Assembly: GCA_905250125.1 (NCBI GenBank)
Contig: CAJNOL010000363.1
Coordinates: 84,376-148,375 of the forward strand
DNA: 64,000 nt
Reading direction: 5' to 3'
Source: Rotaria sordida
Lineage: Eukaryota > Rotifera > Eurotatoria > Philodinida > Philodinidae
This document shows, piece after piece, positions 1 through 10,958 of this stretch; positions within the stretch are counted from its first letter, which is position 1; each line of letters opens with the position of its first letter. The translations under genes and the position numbers were made by a program. The notes under the pieces were generated by a model. That model saw only the letters and a list, made by a program, of their open reading frames with translations. It did no database searches and had not been told where the DNA came from.

Positions 1-3000
1 AAAAATACAAATCAAAATAATTGAAGAATGTATGAAGTATAATATACAAAACAATGTTGTTTTAAAATTATGAAGCAAGTTGCAAATAATGGGATTAGAA
101 TGATAGTTCGGTTCTATTTTAGTACTTTCATTATTTGGTTTCTGTTCGATTCAAGATTAAATTGGATATTGAAGAGCTTCGCATGGAATGAAATGATCCT
201 ATTCCATGTAAGAGCTCTGGTGTGTTGATCTATGTTAAATGGTAATAGTACATATTTGATATAAATTAGTCATCTTATGATTAATTTTTATTTCTCTGTA
301 TTAAATGAGATTTGATATATTGGTGAGAAAAGAATATAAATTTTGTATTGTATTTAGGAGATATTGAATCTTTTCATCACCTATTTAATATAACTAAAAT
401 CTAGTGTTATCAGTATGTGTGTGGAATGAAAATGATAGATACATCAAGAACTTTTATTATTATGTAATATCTTAACCATATATTGTACGTCCTCCATGTC
501 AATTGTGTTCGATTAAAGATTTAGTATGTTGAGATAGTAGTGGATAGACTACAGACGAATGTATAGAACTTGTTTTACTATGTCAGTAGATAATACTTTT
601 TTTAACAAATGTTGTTTGCCTTAATCAGTGATATGTTTATCATTCAGGTCTAATGTCATGAGTATCTGTATAGAATCATTATTGTCTCTGTTAAATATAT
701 TATAGAATAAGAGAAGATTTGTAATGCATGGATAGAATGTTATGTTGATTCAATAACAACCTTAGTTTCATATAAGATTAAATATCGTGAAGACTCACGA
801 TGAATATGTAATTCATTAGTTAAATGTTATATGTCTTGGCTATTGATATTATTATTGTAATGATGACGTGTGGCAAAGATCTATGTTCAATGATAATGAT
901 TGGAGATGTAATCAGCTAATGAAAATTTTGTCGAACTTTTTTTTTACTTTATAATATTTTAGCTAAGTATTAAACAACTTCAGAGTTGGTTTTATTTTCA
1001 TTTAAGATTCAGTGTCATGAATGATTATGATGAATAATAATGGAGGAATAGATCAAAAATGCAAATAGCTAGAGACTTGTGGTTTTCATCAATTGATAGG
1101 GGATTATTTTGAAAGTACTGCATTTCCTAAATCTTTTAAAGATTGGTTTATAAGATTATGACACTTCAATAGATTTTCCATTTTTGTATCACGAATAGAT
1201 AGGCTGGAACAGCCTCTACCAATCTACGTAAGCTCAACTTTGATAGCTATTGTGGTTCAAAAGATATATCATTTTTACTGAAGTATCTTCTACACACAAT
1301 GACGATTACTTAGAGATTTATTGTAGTTAATTCACTTTATTCGCATCTGTTTTCAGATTACTCAATTTAGAAGATAGGGTGATGAGTGAATTTCAGTAAA
1401 AATATAATCGATTTTTGATTTTTTTTTTTATTATGTAGGATGAATTCAAACTTTGCCATAAAATTCAGTGAAATTAATACTTGTTCAATTCACTTTTGAC
1501 TTAAGAAGAACAATGTAAAAACTATTGTAGCTTTAAATTTCTGTTCACGGTTTTCGACAATTGTGTAAGCATTGTTAAAAGATGCGTTATAGAAAACTAT
1601 TATACAAATAAACCTCAATTACAAAAGTAAAAAGATATGCGAAATATTTTTTATTATACTAAATATGATGGAAAGTAGCATTATATTGTAATATGTTCAT
1701 TTTGAGTATGGGAAAAGTCATCAGAACAAATCAATAAGGATTTTATCTTGTATTTTTGTAGAACTTTTCGTGACGTATGAAATTTTTATCATTTTCTTAG
1801 GTCGAAATATACGCAAAAGGAAAAAATGTAGCAAACATTTTAGCACACCCGATATTTACGCATTGTGAAAATTTCAAGCTTAATAGTTAAAGAAATTTCG
1901 AATAAATTTCTCATTGATTCCTTTCAGCTACATATCAATGATGGTCAAAGAATACTTGATAACCCAGATAAATCAAAGCTGCTTGGCATGAAACTTTTAT
2001 GGAGAAGAGAGGCAATGTTACTCCCATTAGTGAGAAGTCGCATACTGTAAGATTTTCGTCCTACATTGAAATAGCTTTTCTCTGAAAGAAAACAGACGTT
2101 TGCCTTGTAGTTCTTTTAAATTAGGGCCAAACTGGCTCTTGTTGGTCCTTGCAATCAGGGTTCTATAATGTAGTAAAAAAACTGAGTCCAAACAGTTGAG
2201 ATTGAGAGAGTGTTCATTTGGTAGCGGTACTTTTTGCGACTGCTATAGCTCTCAATGGATTTGGCTGTGTCAACGAAAATCGGCTCATGGACTACCGAAC
2301 TTTCGGCAAGTCCAGCCGATGGATCGTCGATCTTTTTTATATCATTCATTATGAAATGATTTACAAGTTGAACATATTCAAAAATAAATGTTGATCATAT
2401 CGAATAATGGAAATTATTTGATAATGCAACATGACAGTACATGAAATTGACAAAATATAAATATTTTGAATCTTCCCAACTTATCATAAGTATCTAATTC
2501 AAAGTGATAAATTTGTCAATTTCTTGTACTTTCAAGTTACATTATCAAAATAACTTTCATTATTCGATTTCAAATAAGAAATTGCATCCATTCATTTATT
2601 AATTGTTGATCATGTTATGTAGCCAAATTTTAACAATTTAGGCCAAATTAATATGTTTGTTTCTTTTTTTTTCTGTATTATTTCATTTTAATTTATTCTC
2701 TTACCCTTGTTTAGATACTAAAGACTACAATCATCTAGTTCACTAGTAATTCGTTTTTTTTCTCTCTTTTCGTTGTATATGAATTAATTGTTTGAATGCT
2801 GTAGATCAATTTTTTTTAAATAAAAAAAATAAAGATAATATTTTCCATTAATGATGACATTGAATCATGTTATATTGTGAAGTATTAATTTATCCATGAC
2901 ATATTTGCGTATGAGTGTAGTCTAAAGAGAATAAGTACATGTATATCCGCATCCACATCCTCAAGTAAAGAAAAATAAACATAAATGTTAATTGAAAATA

Positions 3001-4215
3001 TTGTAGAATAGCAATAAGTTGATTGTCGACGAAAACGATGAACAATAATAATCTCATCAATTATTGAGCTGATGAGAATCAATTATATTTTCTGTTCGTA
3101 TTCGATGATCAATGTTCTACTTCATGCAAAAAAAAAACATTGTAATGTCAATCATTAATTATTCATCAATGATCATCATTGACTGACAATTCATGTTTAA
3201 AACATACGTATATAAAGAATGATTTTCTTGTATAAAGTCATGCTATTCAATAGAGCATCTCATCTGCAACAGATTGAGAAAGTACTCGAATAATTTTTTC
3301 TTTTAGGAGGTGCAATAAATATCCATATGGTACCATTTCATTATTTACATTTTTTATGTTAATGCTATACATATTACTTCCATTTTAAATTTATTATTAA
3401 AAATAAATTATTATAAACATTATATTATATTACAATCAAAATTGTTTACAATGTTCCGAAGTCGAATTATCGACTTCGGTGTTATCGTTTTGGTCGAATC
3501 GTAACATTATTATTAATATTACGCGCATAACTTTTATTTTTATTAAAATATGATTTCTATTTTAATCTATTAAATTATAATGAATGATGTAATTTACATC
3601 ACAAATACAAAAGGCAAGGAAGATGTATTGTTTGAAATTTGTTTTTCTATTCAGAAGAAATAAAGTAATAGAATAGTGTAAACTAAATTAATTTCTGTTT
3701 CAAATTGAGGGAAGGTATATAACATTTAGAAGTCCTAGTGGCCAATAGGACTTCTAGGGATAACTTTTATCGATAAGATAGACATGTCATCTATTCCGGA
3801 TGGAATAGCTTTTATTTTGCTTTAAATACATTACGTGCATGTATTAATCGTAATACATGAAGGTAAAAAAAAAGAATTTCTTTTTACATGTTAAGTTTTT
3901 TTTCTTTCATTAAAGCTATGTTATTGTGTAGTAGTAGATTATATCACAGCCTGGCAGGTAGCTTCGTGACCCGGCCCAGGGGAATTCCTTGAGTCTGATA
4001 TGGCAAAAGCAGTGTAGTACTCGAGAAGACTGTTATGTTCATAAGTTCCTGTCGTCGTTATTCTACTTCCATTGTCCTACCAGTTCGCTCTGTGTGTACC
4101 CATTTCAGGCTCACGAGGGGTGTGCATGGTCGTGCGCGGTAATGAGTCGAGAAAAGCCGAAAAATGAACTGAGTAGCAATTAGAATCAAATTTATTGAGC
4201 AAGTAGAAAAAAAAA
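1..4215. other. AT-rich region without a convincing gene
   Basis: No open frame longer than about 65 codons and no exon chain with splice sites could be assembled here. The sequence is AT-rich with T and A runs. Positions 2155-2349 are less AT-rich and carry a short open frame (separate entry). Positions 3950-4215 are the 3' flank of the ART-TPR pseudogene and resemble 49585-49715, so that part is a duplicated 3' end rather than random spacer. Confidence 0.5.
2155..2349 (-). pseudogene. possible orphan first exon or gene remnant, 64 codons
   Basis: A 64-codon ATG frame lies in a patch clearly less AT-rich than its surroundings (about 2100-2350). The predicted peptide starts MNDIKKIDDPSAGLAESS and ends with an aromatic segment (WTQFFYYII) that could start a membrane helix. 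I do not recognise the family and found no partner exon within 1 kb on either side. The base composition is the main reason to list it. It could be a relic of a lineage-specific membrane protein gene or a chance frame. Confidence 0.2.
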
Positions 4216-6181
4216 TTACAGCTTCATTTGTACATTCTGAAGACGCTGTCTATACAACTGGAGGTGCGAATGATTCGAAGATAGTGAGTGTCGTGCAATT
4301 TCAACAGCACGTTCATAAAATTGATTTGCCTTCGAGTATTCTCTCATATTTTTATACACAAGGCCGATATCATGGTTTGAAATAGCCAACTAACGATGAT
4401 TCGAAGGCAGAGCTTTTTCTCTTATTTTATGTGCTTTTTCGTAAAATTCAAGTGCTTTCGAGCGATCACCCATGCTGCTATGCATTTTACCAATGTTGTT
4501 GTAGGAAGTAGCCAAATCAGGATGATTGTGAGGCAGTGCTTTTTCAAAGATTTTATGAGCTTTTTCGTCAAACTTAAATGTTTTCGAGTAGTCACCCATG
4601 TTGTTATACACTTGACCGATGTTGTTGTAGCAAATAGCCATACTGGGATCATGCACAGATAGAGTGTTTTCCTTTATTTTAATTGTTTTGTAAAATTTCA
4701 ATGCCTTCGAGTATATACCCATGTTCTTATACGCAAGACCGATATTATGGTAGATCATAGCAAATGCAGGGTGATCTTCTGGAAGAATTTTTCGATAGAT
4801 TTTTCGTAAAACGTAATTTCGTTCTCATATTGGCCCTGTTGCCATTTTACTCTTCCTAGCTGATGATAGATATGCGCTCTATCACTATCGTCGGATGTCT
4901 GTTCTAGTAGTGCGGTATATAATTCTTCAGCCTTGTTGAATTGACCTATTTTCAGCAGTAATTGACCTAGTCGACACCATCCCGTGCCGTCGACCTCTTC
5001 TCGTATATGATCAGTTAATTGACGAAGGTGTTGGTCATCATCTGACGTAAGTTTAAGATCCACTTCATAAAGTGAACTTTTCTTGTCAATTTTTCGAATG
5101 TCATCAATTCGAAAAACTGTGTGGATCGAGAAGAGAATTTCCTCTTCATCTTTGTAATAACTCACCTCCCCAATGGAGGCAAAAGGAGTTGATGAGATCA
5201 TGGGATCAACGTGCACTCGAAAGACGATACCGACTATATCAGTTGTTCCTAACGCTTCTTTGGCAAATTCGAGGGAGATATCTGGATTTTTACTGGTAGA
5301 TAAAAAATTATTAAAAGATATGCGACCACCTTTGTTTTTTGCAAGTTTCTCGAAGTCGCGGGTCGATAATCCCTGGTCTCGATAAACTGAAAAGGACTTC
5401 CAACGATACTGACTGACCTATTTGCTGTGTAAATGTTCAATTTGTCGATGAACGTCACACAGGAAAAATTCCATTTTGATGATAATGTCGCTATCCAATA
5501 TTCGTAAGGTTCGGTTGAGCATTTTGAACGCGAAACATTGGCGTGTATACCACCACATCGCTAGTGTTGAATGATAAGTTCGTTGAAATTCATTGATTAA
5601 TTTGAGTTCTTTGGTATCGCCCTTGTATTGTTCTTGGCAATATGTAACCAAGTCTTTGATGGCTTTTTGGCCATGTTCCATGTCTAGGAGTATTTCTTTA
5701 AATATTTGGGTATACACGAAAGAACGTTCTAGCTGATTGAGACTTTCGATAGAACGTCCTTCATTCACACTAATAATACTGACTGTTATTTGATCTTGAT
5801 TGCATTGTTTAACAGCCGTTTACAATGCTTCACATATTGACTTGATTGATGTATGGACACCTTTGATTTTGGTCCATAGTTCGTGGCATTGTTTGTTGCT
5901 ACAAAAGATATATATATGGCATCCAGTTTTGGCATGTCATGAATTTCTGGTACCAGGTATTGCCCAAGTACACCCGAGGAGATGACGAATGATGCTTCGT
6001 CATTGTTTTCCTGGAGTTTCTCAATACATTGCTCGGCTGTGGTGCATAGGTTGACTTCATTTACTACACCGCGCAATTGCGCGAGTGTATGTTGGCAATC
6101 ATCGTTTGCCATGTGGATATTGCCATCGACCCAGATGACCAAATAATTTTCAGCCATTCGTCGTCTTCGTTGTCCACTCAT
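4216..6181 (-). pseudogene. ART-TPR protein (mono-ADP-ribosyltransferase with tetratricopeptide repeats), broken
   Basis: The segment codes in three successive frames for a typical bdelloid ART-TPR protein: an N-terminal region (ATG at 6181), an ART fold, then kinesin-light-chain-like TPR units of about 42 residues. ART marks of the R-S-E class are visible: an Arg in YRDQG (near 5355), the strand motif FLSTS (near 5305), and the catalytic-type E in EEEILF (near 5130). TPR units repeat patterns such as NNIG...MGDYSK about four times (4216-4880). The gene carries four lesions: a one-base frameshift near 5800-5815, an in-frame TAG at 5418-5420, a second frameshift near 4790 beside an A/T run, and an in-frame TAG at 4390-4392. 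Coding resumes in frame after both stops, to a natural TAA at 4216-4218. The family probably transfers ADP-ribose to arginine on protein targets; the substrate is unknown. Sequencing error could explain some lesions, but four in 2 kb favours a pseudogene. Confidence 0.85.
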
Positions 6182-6841
6182 TTTTATGTCATTTTTCGCG
6201 TTTGATCGATAATTAAGTATTGTGAGTAATAGATCGTTGTTTGGACAAAGCTCCTCTTTTCTATTTATACATTTGATACTTCGCTGTTTTTTCTAGATTT
6301 TTCTACGACATCAAATGTGGATGTATTTTCTTCGTTGACACTTAAGCACAAATTCCATCTAGTTTCAATTGAAAATATGGTTGTCAACAACAAATGGAAG
6401 AGAAAAAAATCAACAGCATCTTTTATTTTTATGGTTATTTTTTTCAACTTTCGTTTGCTTTTCATTTACACAATCACGCTTATGTCAATGCGTTGGATAC
6501 CTTGCCTCGGTTTTTCTCTTTTTCCTTTTGGCAAGAACGAAAAAAAATAACAAAAACATCTCTAGTTCTGATTTTTTTTATTATGATTATAATGGACATT
6601 GTGGTAATGTGAACGAAACAAGAAGAAAAATAAATTTTATTTTCATTCAAGCAACAAGCGAGCAAAATTTTTTTTACCTTGTGAGGTAATGTACATATCA
6701 TTATCTATTGATTCAAGTAATAATAACTCTTTTCATCGTACTTAATTCTATAAAGACATGTATCCTATCTCATAGTTACTGAAATAATTACGAGTTCTCT
6801 AATTCGAATTTGAAAATCATGAAAGATTGAAGCATCTATTA

Positions 6842-6904
6842 GGGTGTGGGTGTATCTGCTTTACTCACCCATCTCCACACCCACACCCACCCACCCACAC
6901 CCAC
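6842..6904. repeat. telomere-like palindrome, GGGTGTGGG arm and CCCACA tract
   Basis: A left arm GGGTGTGGGTGT and a right CACACCCACACCC arm face each other across about 25 bp, and the right arm continues as CCCACC/CCCACA units. The unit equals TGTGGG, which I recall as the bdelloid telomere repeat. It lies inside the contig, so it is interstitial. Confidence 0.7.
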
Positions 6905-7106
6905 TGTAAGATACTGCACCAAAAATAAAAGAGAAGATATAAAGGTCAGTGAGTTCGTTTCACGTGCAATATCTGACCGAATGTTTTATTCTAATAATGA
7001 AGAGAGAGAGAAAACAGCAACAAAAAAAAGAAAAAGGAGGACGTGTTATATAATGAGTGGACAAACAGTAACAACAACAAAATAATAATAGAGGTCAGGT
7101 CCTAAC

Positions 7107-7208
7107 ACCCACCCTCACCCACACCCACACCCACCCTCACCCACACCCCACCCACACCCACCCTCACCCACACACCACCCTCACCCACACACCACCCACA
7201 CTCACACC
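7107..7208. repeat. degenerate CCCACA/CCCTCA telomere-like tract
   Basis: About 100 bp of uninterrupted, slightly degenerate ACCCACA and ACCCTCA hexamer-type units (C-rich on the plus strand). It lies 200 bp from the palindrome at 6842 with the same C-rich orientation. The local base composition contrasts sharply with the AT-rich surroundings. Confidence 0.75.
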
Positions 7209-7323
7209 CTTGAATATTTGTTATAGTCATTCTTGTCGTAGTTGTTGACCGTTTCCATTTTTTTCTCGTACTCTTTATAAAGTTTTTCTTTTTTATCTTC
7301 TCGTCTAAATAAATAATAAATAG

Positions 7324-7812
7324 TCATTTTTCAGGCGGTCTATTAAAATATCAAACATTAGTAAATTTTACTTACAATAAACCATTTAAATCGAAATATA
7401 AGTCTTTCCGAATGATTAAATGTTCGCTGTACGAAAGTTTTTTCTAAAATAAATACATCATGATGATGCTCTTAATAGACAATCAATCTTACCTCAAAGA
7501 ATACCACGAAATCAGATGATGTTTCTTTGATTTCGACGTTCACCTCGCTGTCCTTTCTATAATAATCGAATATGAAATTTCCTGATGATTTTTGCGGTTC
7601 AAATTTGACGATCATATTCGTAGGTTGCTTTAAAAATAAAAAATATTTTATATTTAATAATGAATATTTCTTACTTTATTATCATCATGTAAAAAGAAGC
7701 CATCAGTAATCATAACAGCATGATTGAAAATGACTATCTTATTGATACGATTTGCATCATATTTGCTCTTGTAATAATTGCACAGAGCTGAAAATTTTTG
7801 TGCGAACGACAT
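7324..7812 (-). CDS. unrecognised 118-residue protein, 4 exons
   Basis: Four exons with GT-AG borders form one open frame: 7812-7675, 7627-7493, 7443-7376 and 7339-7324 (lengths 138, 135, 68, 16; total 357 = 118 codons plus TGA). The protein starts MSFAQKFSALCNYYKSKYD. It alternates beta-type hydrophobic stretches (KIVIFNHAVMI, SDFVVFFE) with charged segments. It has no signal peptide, membrane helix or Cys pattern. An AG lies directly before the ATG, so a 5' leader exon may exist. I do not recognise the family. It sits between the telomere-like tract and the kinase remnants. The exact closure of the reading frame across three introns is the evidence that it is a real gene. Confidence 0.55.
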
Positions 7813-7945
7813 CTGCAAAAAAATCAAAGGTAATGTCTATTGATATTAACCTCTTCTTCAATAACAAAAGAAAGAAAGAAAAAAAACATTCCTTCTCTAG
7901 AAATTTAAAGAAGAAAACTTTATAAAAGTCTTTTTTTTTCTACTT

Positions 7946-9130
7946 TTAATAATAATCCATCTTCTTCATATTTTTAGTTACCGACATCGATGCTTGTTCA
8001 TTAATTATAACTGCTTTATCATGAAATTGTTGATGAACAAGTTGAACTTTAAAAAAAAAACTATGTAATACATCTTCAATTGTTATACATTTATATGGAT
8101 CCATTAATAATAATCGATCAAGGAAATCAAATACAGCTTCATCAATATCTGCTACAACTAAATCCAATGATAAAAATGATTTTCGATGAAAATTTGTACA
8201 TTGTGATAAAATTCGACGAAGAATATTTCATGATTTATTTGACATTGTTGGATATGCTACTTTATGTTCATGTGGAAGACAGTCTAATGAACGACAATGA
8301 CGTTCAATAACAAGACGTAATTAATCCAAATAATGACGACCAGGAAATAATGGTTGACCAAATATAAGTTCACCAAGTATACAATCTACTGACCACATAT
8401 CCATTGCTGATGTATAAGTTCCATTACAAAGCATTAATTCAGATGCACGATACCATCGTATACAAACTAAAATAATTTTTTATTGAAAAATTTTATTTAT
8501 TAAATTAATAAAAAATTGCTATAACCATTCATTGATGTTTTTTGCTTCTTCTTTTTGATACACGAATAAAACAAAAATCTTCCATACATACATGATCATC
8601 AAGATCAACAAATATATTACTTGGTTTTAAATATTGATATACTATAAACAAAAAAAAAACACTGGATTGGAATTTTTAAATAGCAAATAATATCCTTACA
8701 AACTTTAGCTAAATGAATAAATTTGAATGCTCGTAAGAATTGATTAAAAAAATGTGGAATATGACTATCTGTGATAATACGTTTATCCGTTGATCGTTGA
8801 TGATTCATTTTAATAAATTGATCAAAGATCTAAATGCATTAAATTAGTTACAAGATCTATTTCACGTATTTGTTTAATTGATGTAGCAAGTCTATTATAA
8901 TACAGTACTTGAACTATATTAGCAGATCCGACTGATGTTAAAGCACATATTTAACATAATGAATGATAATAAAATAATTTTGCCTTAACAACATTTATTG
9001 AAGGTAATATACTTTTGTTTTATTGCTACTTTACGTTGAAATAAATAACCATATGCTAATATAACTTGACCATAAGCACCAGAACCAATCATTTTAGGTA
9101 ACGAATAATGAGAACGAAAATATAACAATA
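7946..9130 (-). pseudogene. MAP-kinase-like (CMGC) gene remnant, copy A
   Basis: Conserved protein kinase blocks appear in order on the minus strand: the glycine loop GSGAYGQV with VAIK (9100-9010), the FLRAFKFIH helix (about 8735), a catalytic-loop relic reading YLKPSNIFVDLDDH (about 8635-8590), EDFCFIR where DFG should be, the activation-segment/APE region [10 protein letters not shown] with DMWSV and GELIF (8470-8350), and LLDRLL-type subdomain XI (about 8110). The HRD aspartate is gone, DFG is lost, a TAA interrupts the segment after the GRHYLD motif (about 8325), and frames change repeatedly. The order and the RWYRAPE-like motif point to the MAPK branch, but the subfamily cannot be fixed. 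Copy B lies just upstream in the gene sense (9650-10500). Confidence 0.8.
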
Positions 9131-9639
9131 CATGTTCATCAATAATTATATTTGTATTCAATCAAGATTATGTAGAACTATATCGTCAACGAGAACCATC
9201 GAGACTAAGATCGTTGCAAATTATAGAATATATAGAAAAGAAAAAATTTTTGTTTGCTTTTTTAAATACAAAACAATAAAAAAAAATATCTATATGGCTT
9301 ATGATTCGTGTCACGAGGCAACTTCGATCGACAGTGATTGCACACATACGATAGAATTCTATTTATACATAATGATAATAATGATATCGTATAGAATCGA
9401 TAGAGAGATAGAAAACAACTTTTATTGTGTTTCGATACTAACACGTGATTATACAATAGTGTTGTATGCCTTGATCCAAGGTCATATGCATTCATCATAA
9501 AATCGACCCATTTTACCATAGAGAAATAACGAAATATATAAAAACGAAAAATAAGATAAACAATCGAAATAAATGATAAATAAAAAAGAAAAGTATAACC
9601 TCTTTTTGAATAATAAAAAAAAAACAAGAACATTCGTTC

Positions 9640-10505
9640 TCTAGAATTTTTTAGAAGAAAATTTAATCTTTCTCTATTCTGTTTTAATAATAATCTATCT
9701 TCTCTGTATTTACATTTGCCACCATTGATGCTTGTTCAGTAGGTATAAATGCTTTATCATTTTACTATTGATGAACAAGTTGAACTATTTTGAAAAGAAA
9801 GCATTTGGCGAATGTTAGATAATTGATATGAACGAACTAAGAGGAAGTTGAAAGGTTTCTTCTGATGACAGTTCATCACTTGCATCTTTTCGATAATTAT
9901 TAAATAAAGAACTATGTAATGAATCTTCCTCTGTTAGATATTTATGTGGAACCATCAACAACAATCGATCAAGTAAATCAAATGTCGCTTTATCAATATT
10001 TGTAACAATTTAATCCAATGACAAAAAATAATTTTGAATGAAAATTTGAAGATTGTGTTAAACTTGAAAGAAAAAGATTTTAAGACTTTTTAGATATTGT
10101 TGGATAAACTATTTTATGTCGATATACAATAAAATCTAATGAACCATAACGACGTTCAATAATAACATATAATTGATCGAAATAATATGACATCCAAGAA
10201 ATAATCGTTTATCAAAAAACAAGTTCACCAAGAATACAATTAGCTAACCACATAATTTATTTATTGCTGATGAATAACTTCCATCACAAAGTGCACGATA
10301 CCATCATGTACGTACTAAAAATAATTTAAATTCAAATTTTATTTGTTAATATAATAAAAAATTATCATAACCAGTCGTTGATGTATTAGTTTCTTGTTCA
10401 GATACACGAGCAAGACAAAAATCTCCAATACATATATTATTATCAAGATCAACAAAAATATTACTTGGTTTAGAATCTCGATTTACTAAAAAAATAAAAG
10501 ACTAT
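9640..10505 (-). pseudogene. MAP-kinase-like gene remnant, copy B (tandem duplicate)
   Basis: Second kinase remnant, parallel to copy A from the catalytic loop to the 3' end: RDSKPSNIFVDLDNN (about 10465-10420), GDFCLARVSEQET (DFG changed to DFC), the Tyr-rich activation segment (about 10300), and a C-lobe segment with LLDRLLLM (about 9975). The flank after the C-lobe also matches copy A: 9628-9790 resembles 7890-8050, including the TTCTCTAGAA block and the ATGCTTGTTCA block. The duplication therefore included 3' non-coding DNA. Stops and frame changes make it non-functional as a kinase. No glycine loop was found upstream, where a hAT-like element begins at 10537. It keeps the catalytic-loop Asp that copy A has lost, so the two decayed independently. 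Confidence 0.75.
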
Positions 10506-10536
10506 ATTTAAATATTTTAAAATCAGCATAATATGC

Positions 10537-10732
10537 CAGTGATGGGTCTAGGATTTTAGAAAGGGGTGGAGAGGATATAGACAAAAATCACATTTTAGTG
10601 CTCATTCATGATAGTATAAATTCATCTTTCGTTCACTTTTGCTTGGAAAAATCAAAAAAAATTCTCAAAGGGGAGGAGTTGAACATCCGTTCGAAATTCC
10701 CCTCCCTCTCCCCTGCCGTAAATTCGTCACTG
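10537..10732. mobile_element. small hAT-like MITE
   Basis: A 196-bp element begins CAGTGATGGGTCTAGG and ends TTCGTCACTG, with G-rich (AGGGGTGGAGAGG) and C-rich (CCCCTCCCTCTCCCC) inner arms. Flanks TAATATGC and TAATATAT match at 6 of 8 positions, as an aged 8-bp target duplication would. The CAGTGA ends and 8-bp duplication suggest the hAT superfamily. Confidence 0.6.
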
Positions 10733-10958
10733 TAATATATATATACAAACTTTAGGTGAATGGATAAATTTTAATGCTCATAATAAAAATCAAGTCATAA
10801 GTGTACCATGAAAAAAAATTTCTCGACTACCACTGTTAACATAATCGAGATACGCTAGAATTCTTAGGGTTATAAGTAGAAAACTTTTATGTGCAATACT
10901 CAAATATGAATGTGATTTGTCATTTGACAGAGTTCGACAAGTCTTTCAGAATGATATA

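Noticed and set aside
1865..2050. 61-codon plus frame MKISSLIVKEISNKF
   Set aside because: No splice sites, homology or composition change; the length is expected by chance in this window.
5072..5385. Plus-strand frames of 70-75 codons inside the ART-TPR locus
   Set aside because: They are antisense to the recognised ART and TPR coding sequence and have no family motifs.
6842..7208. A true chromosome end
   Set aside because: Coding sequence and pseudogenes continue on both sides, and one tract changes strand at its centre, so it is interstitial in this assembly.
9132..9633. 122-123-codon frames on both strands between the two kinase copies
   Set aside because: Both are rich in Tyr/Ile from A/T-rich codons, overlap each other and show no conserved motif.
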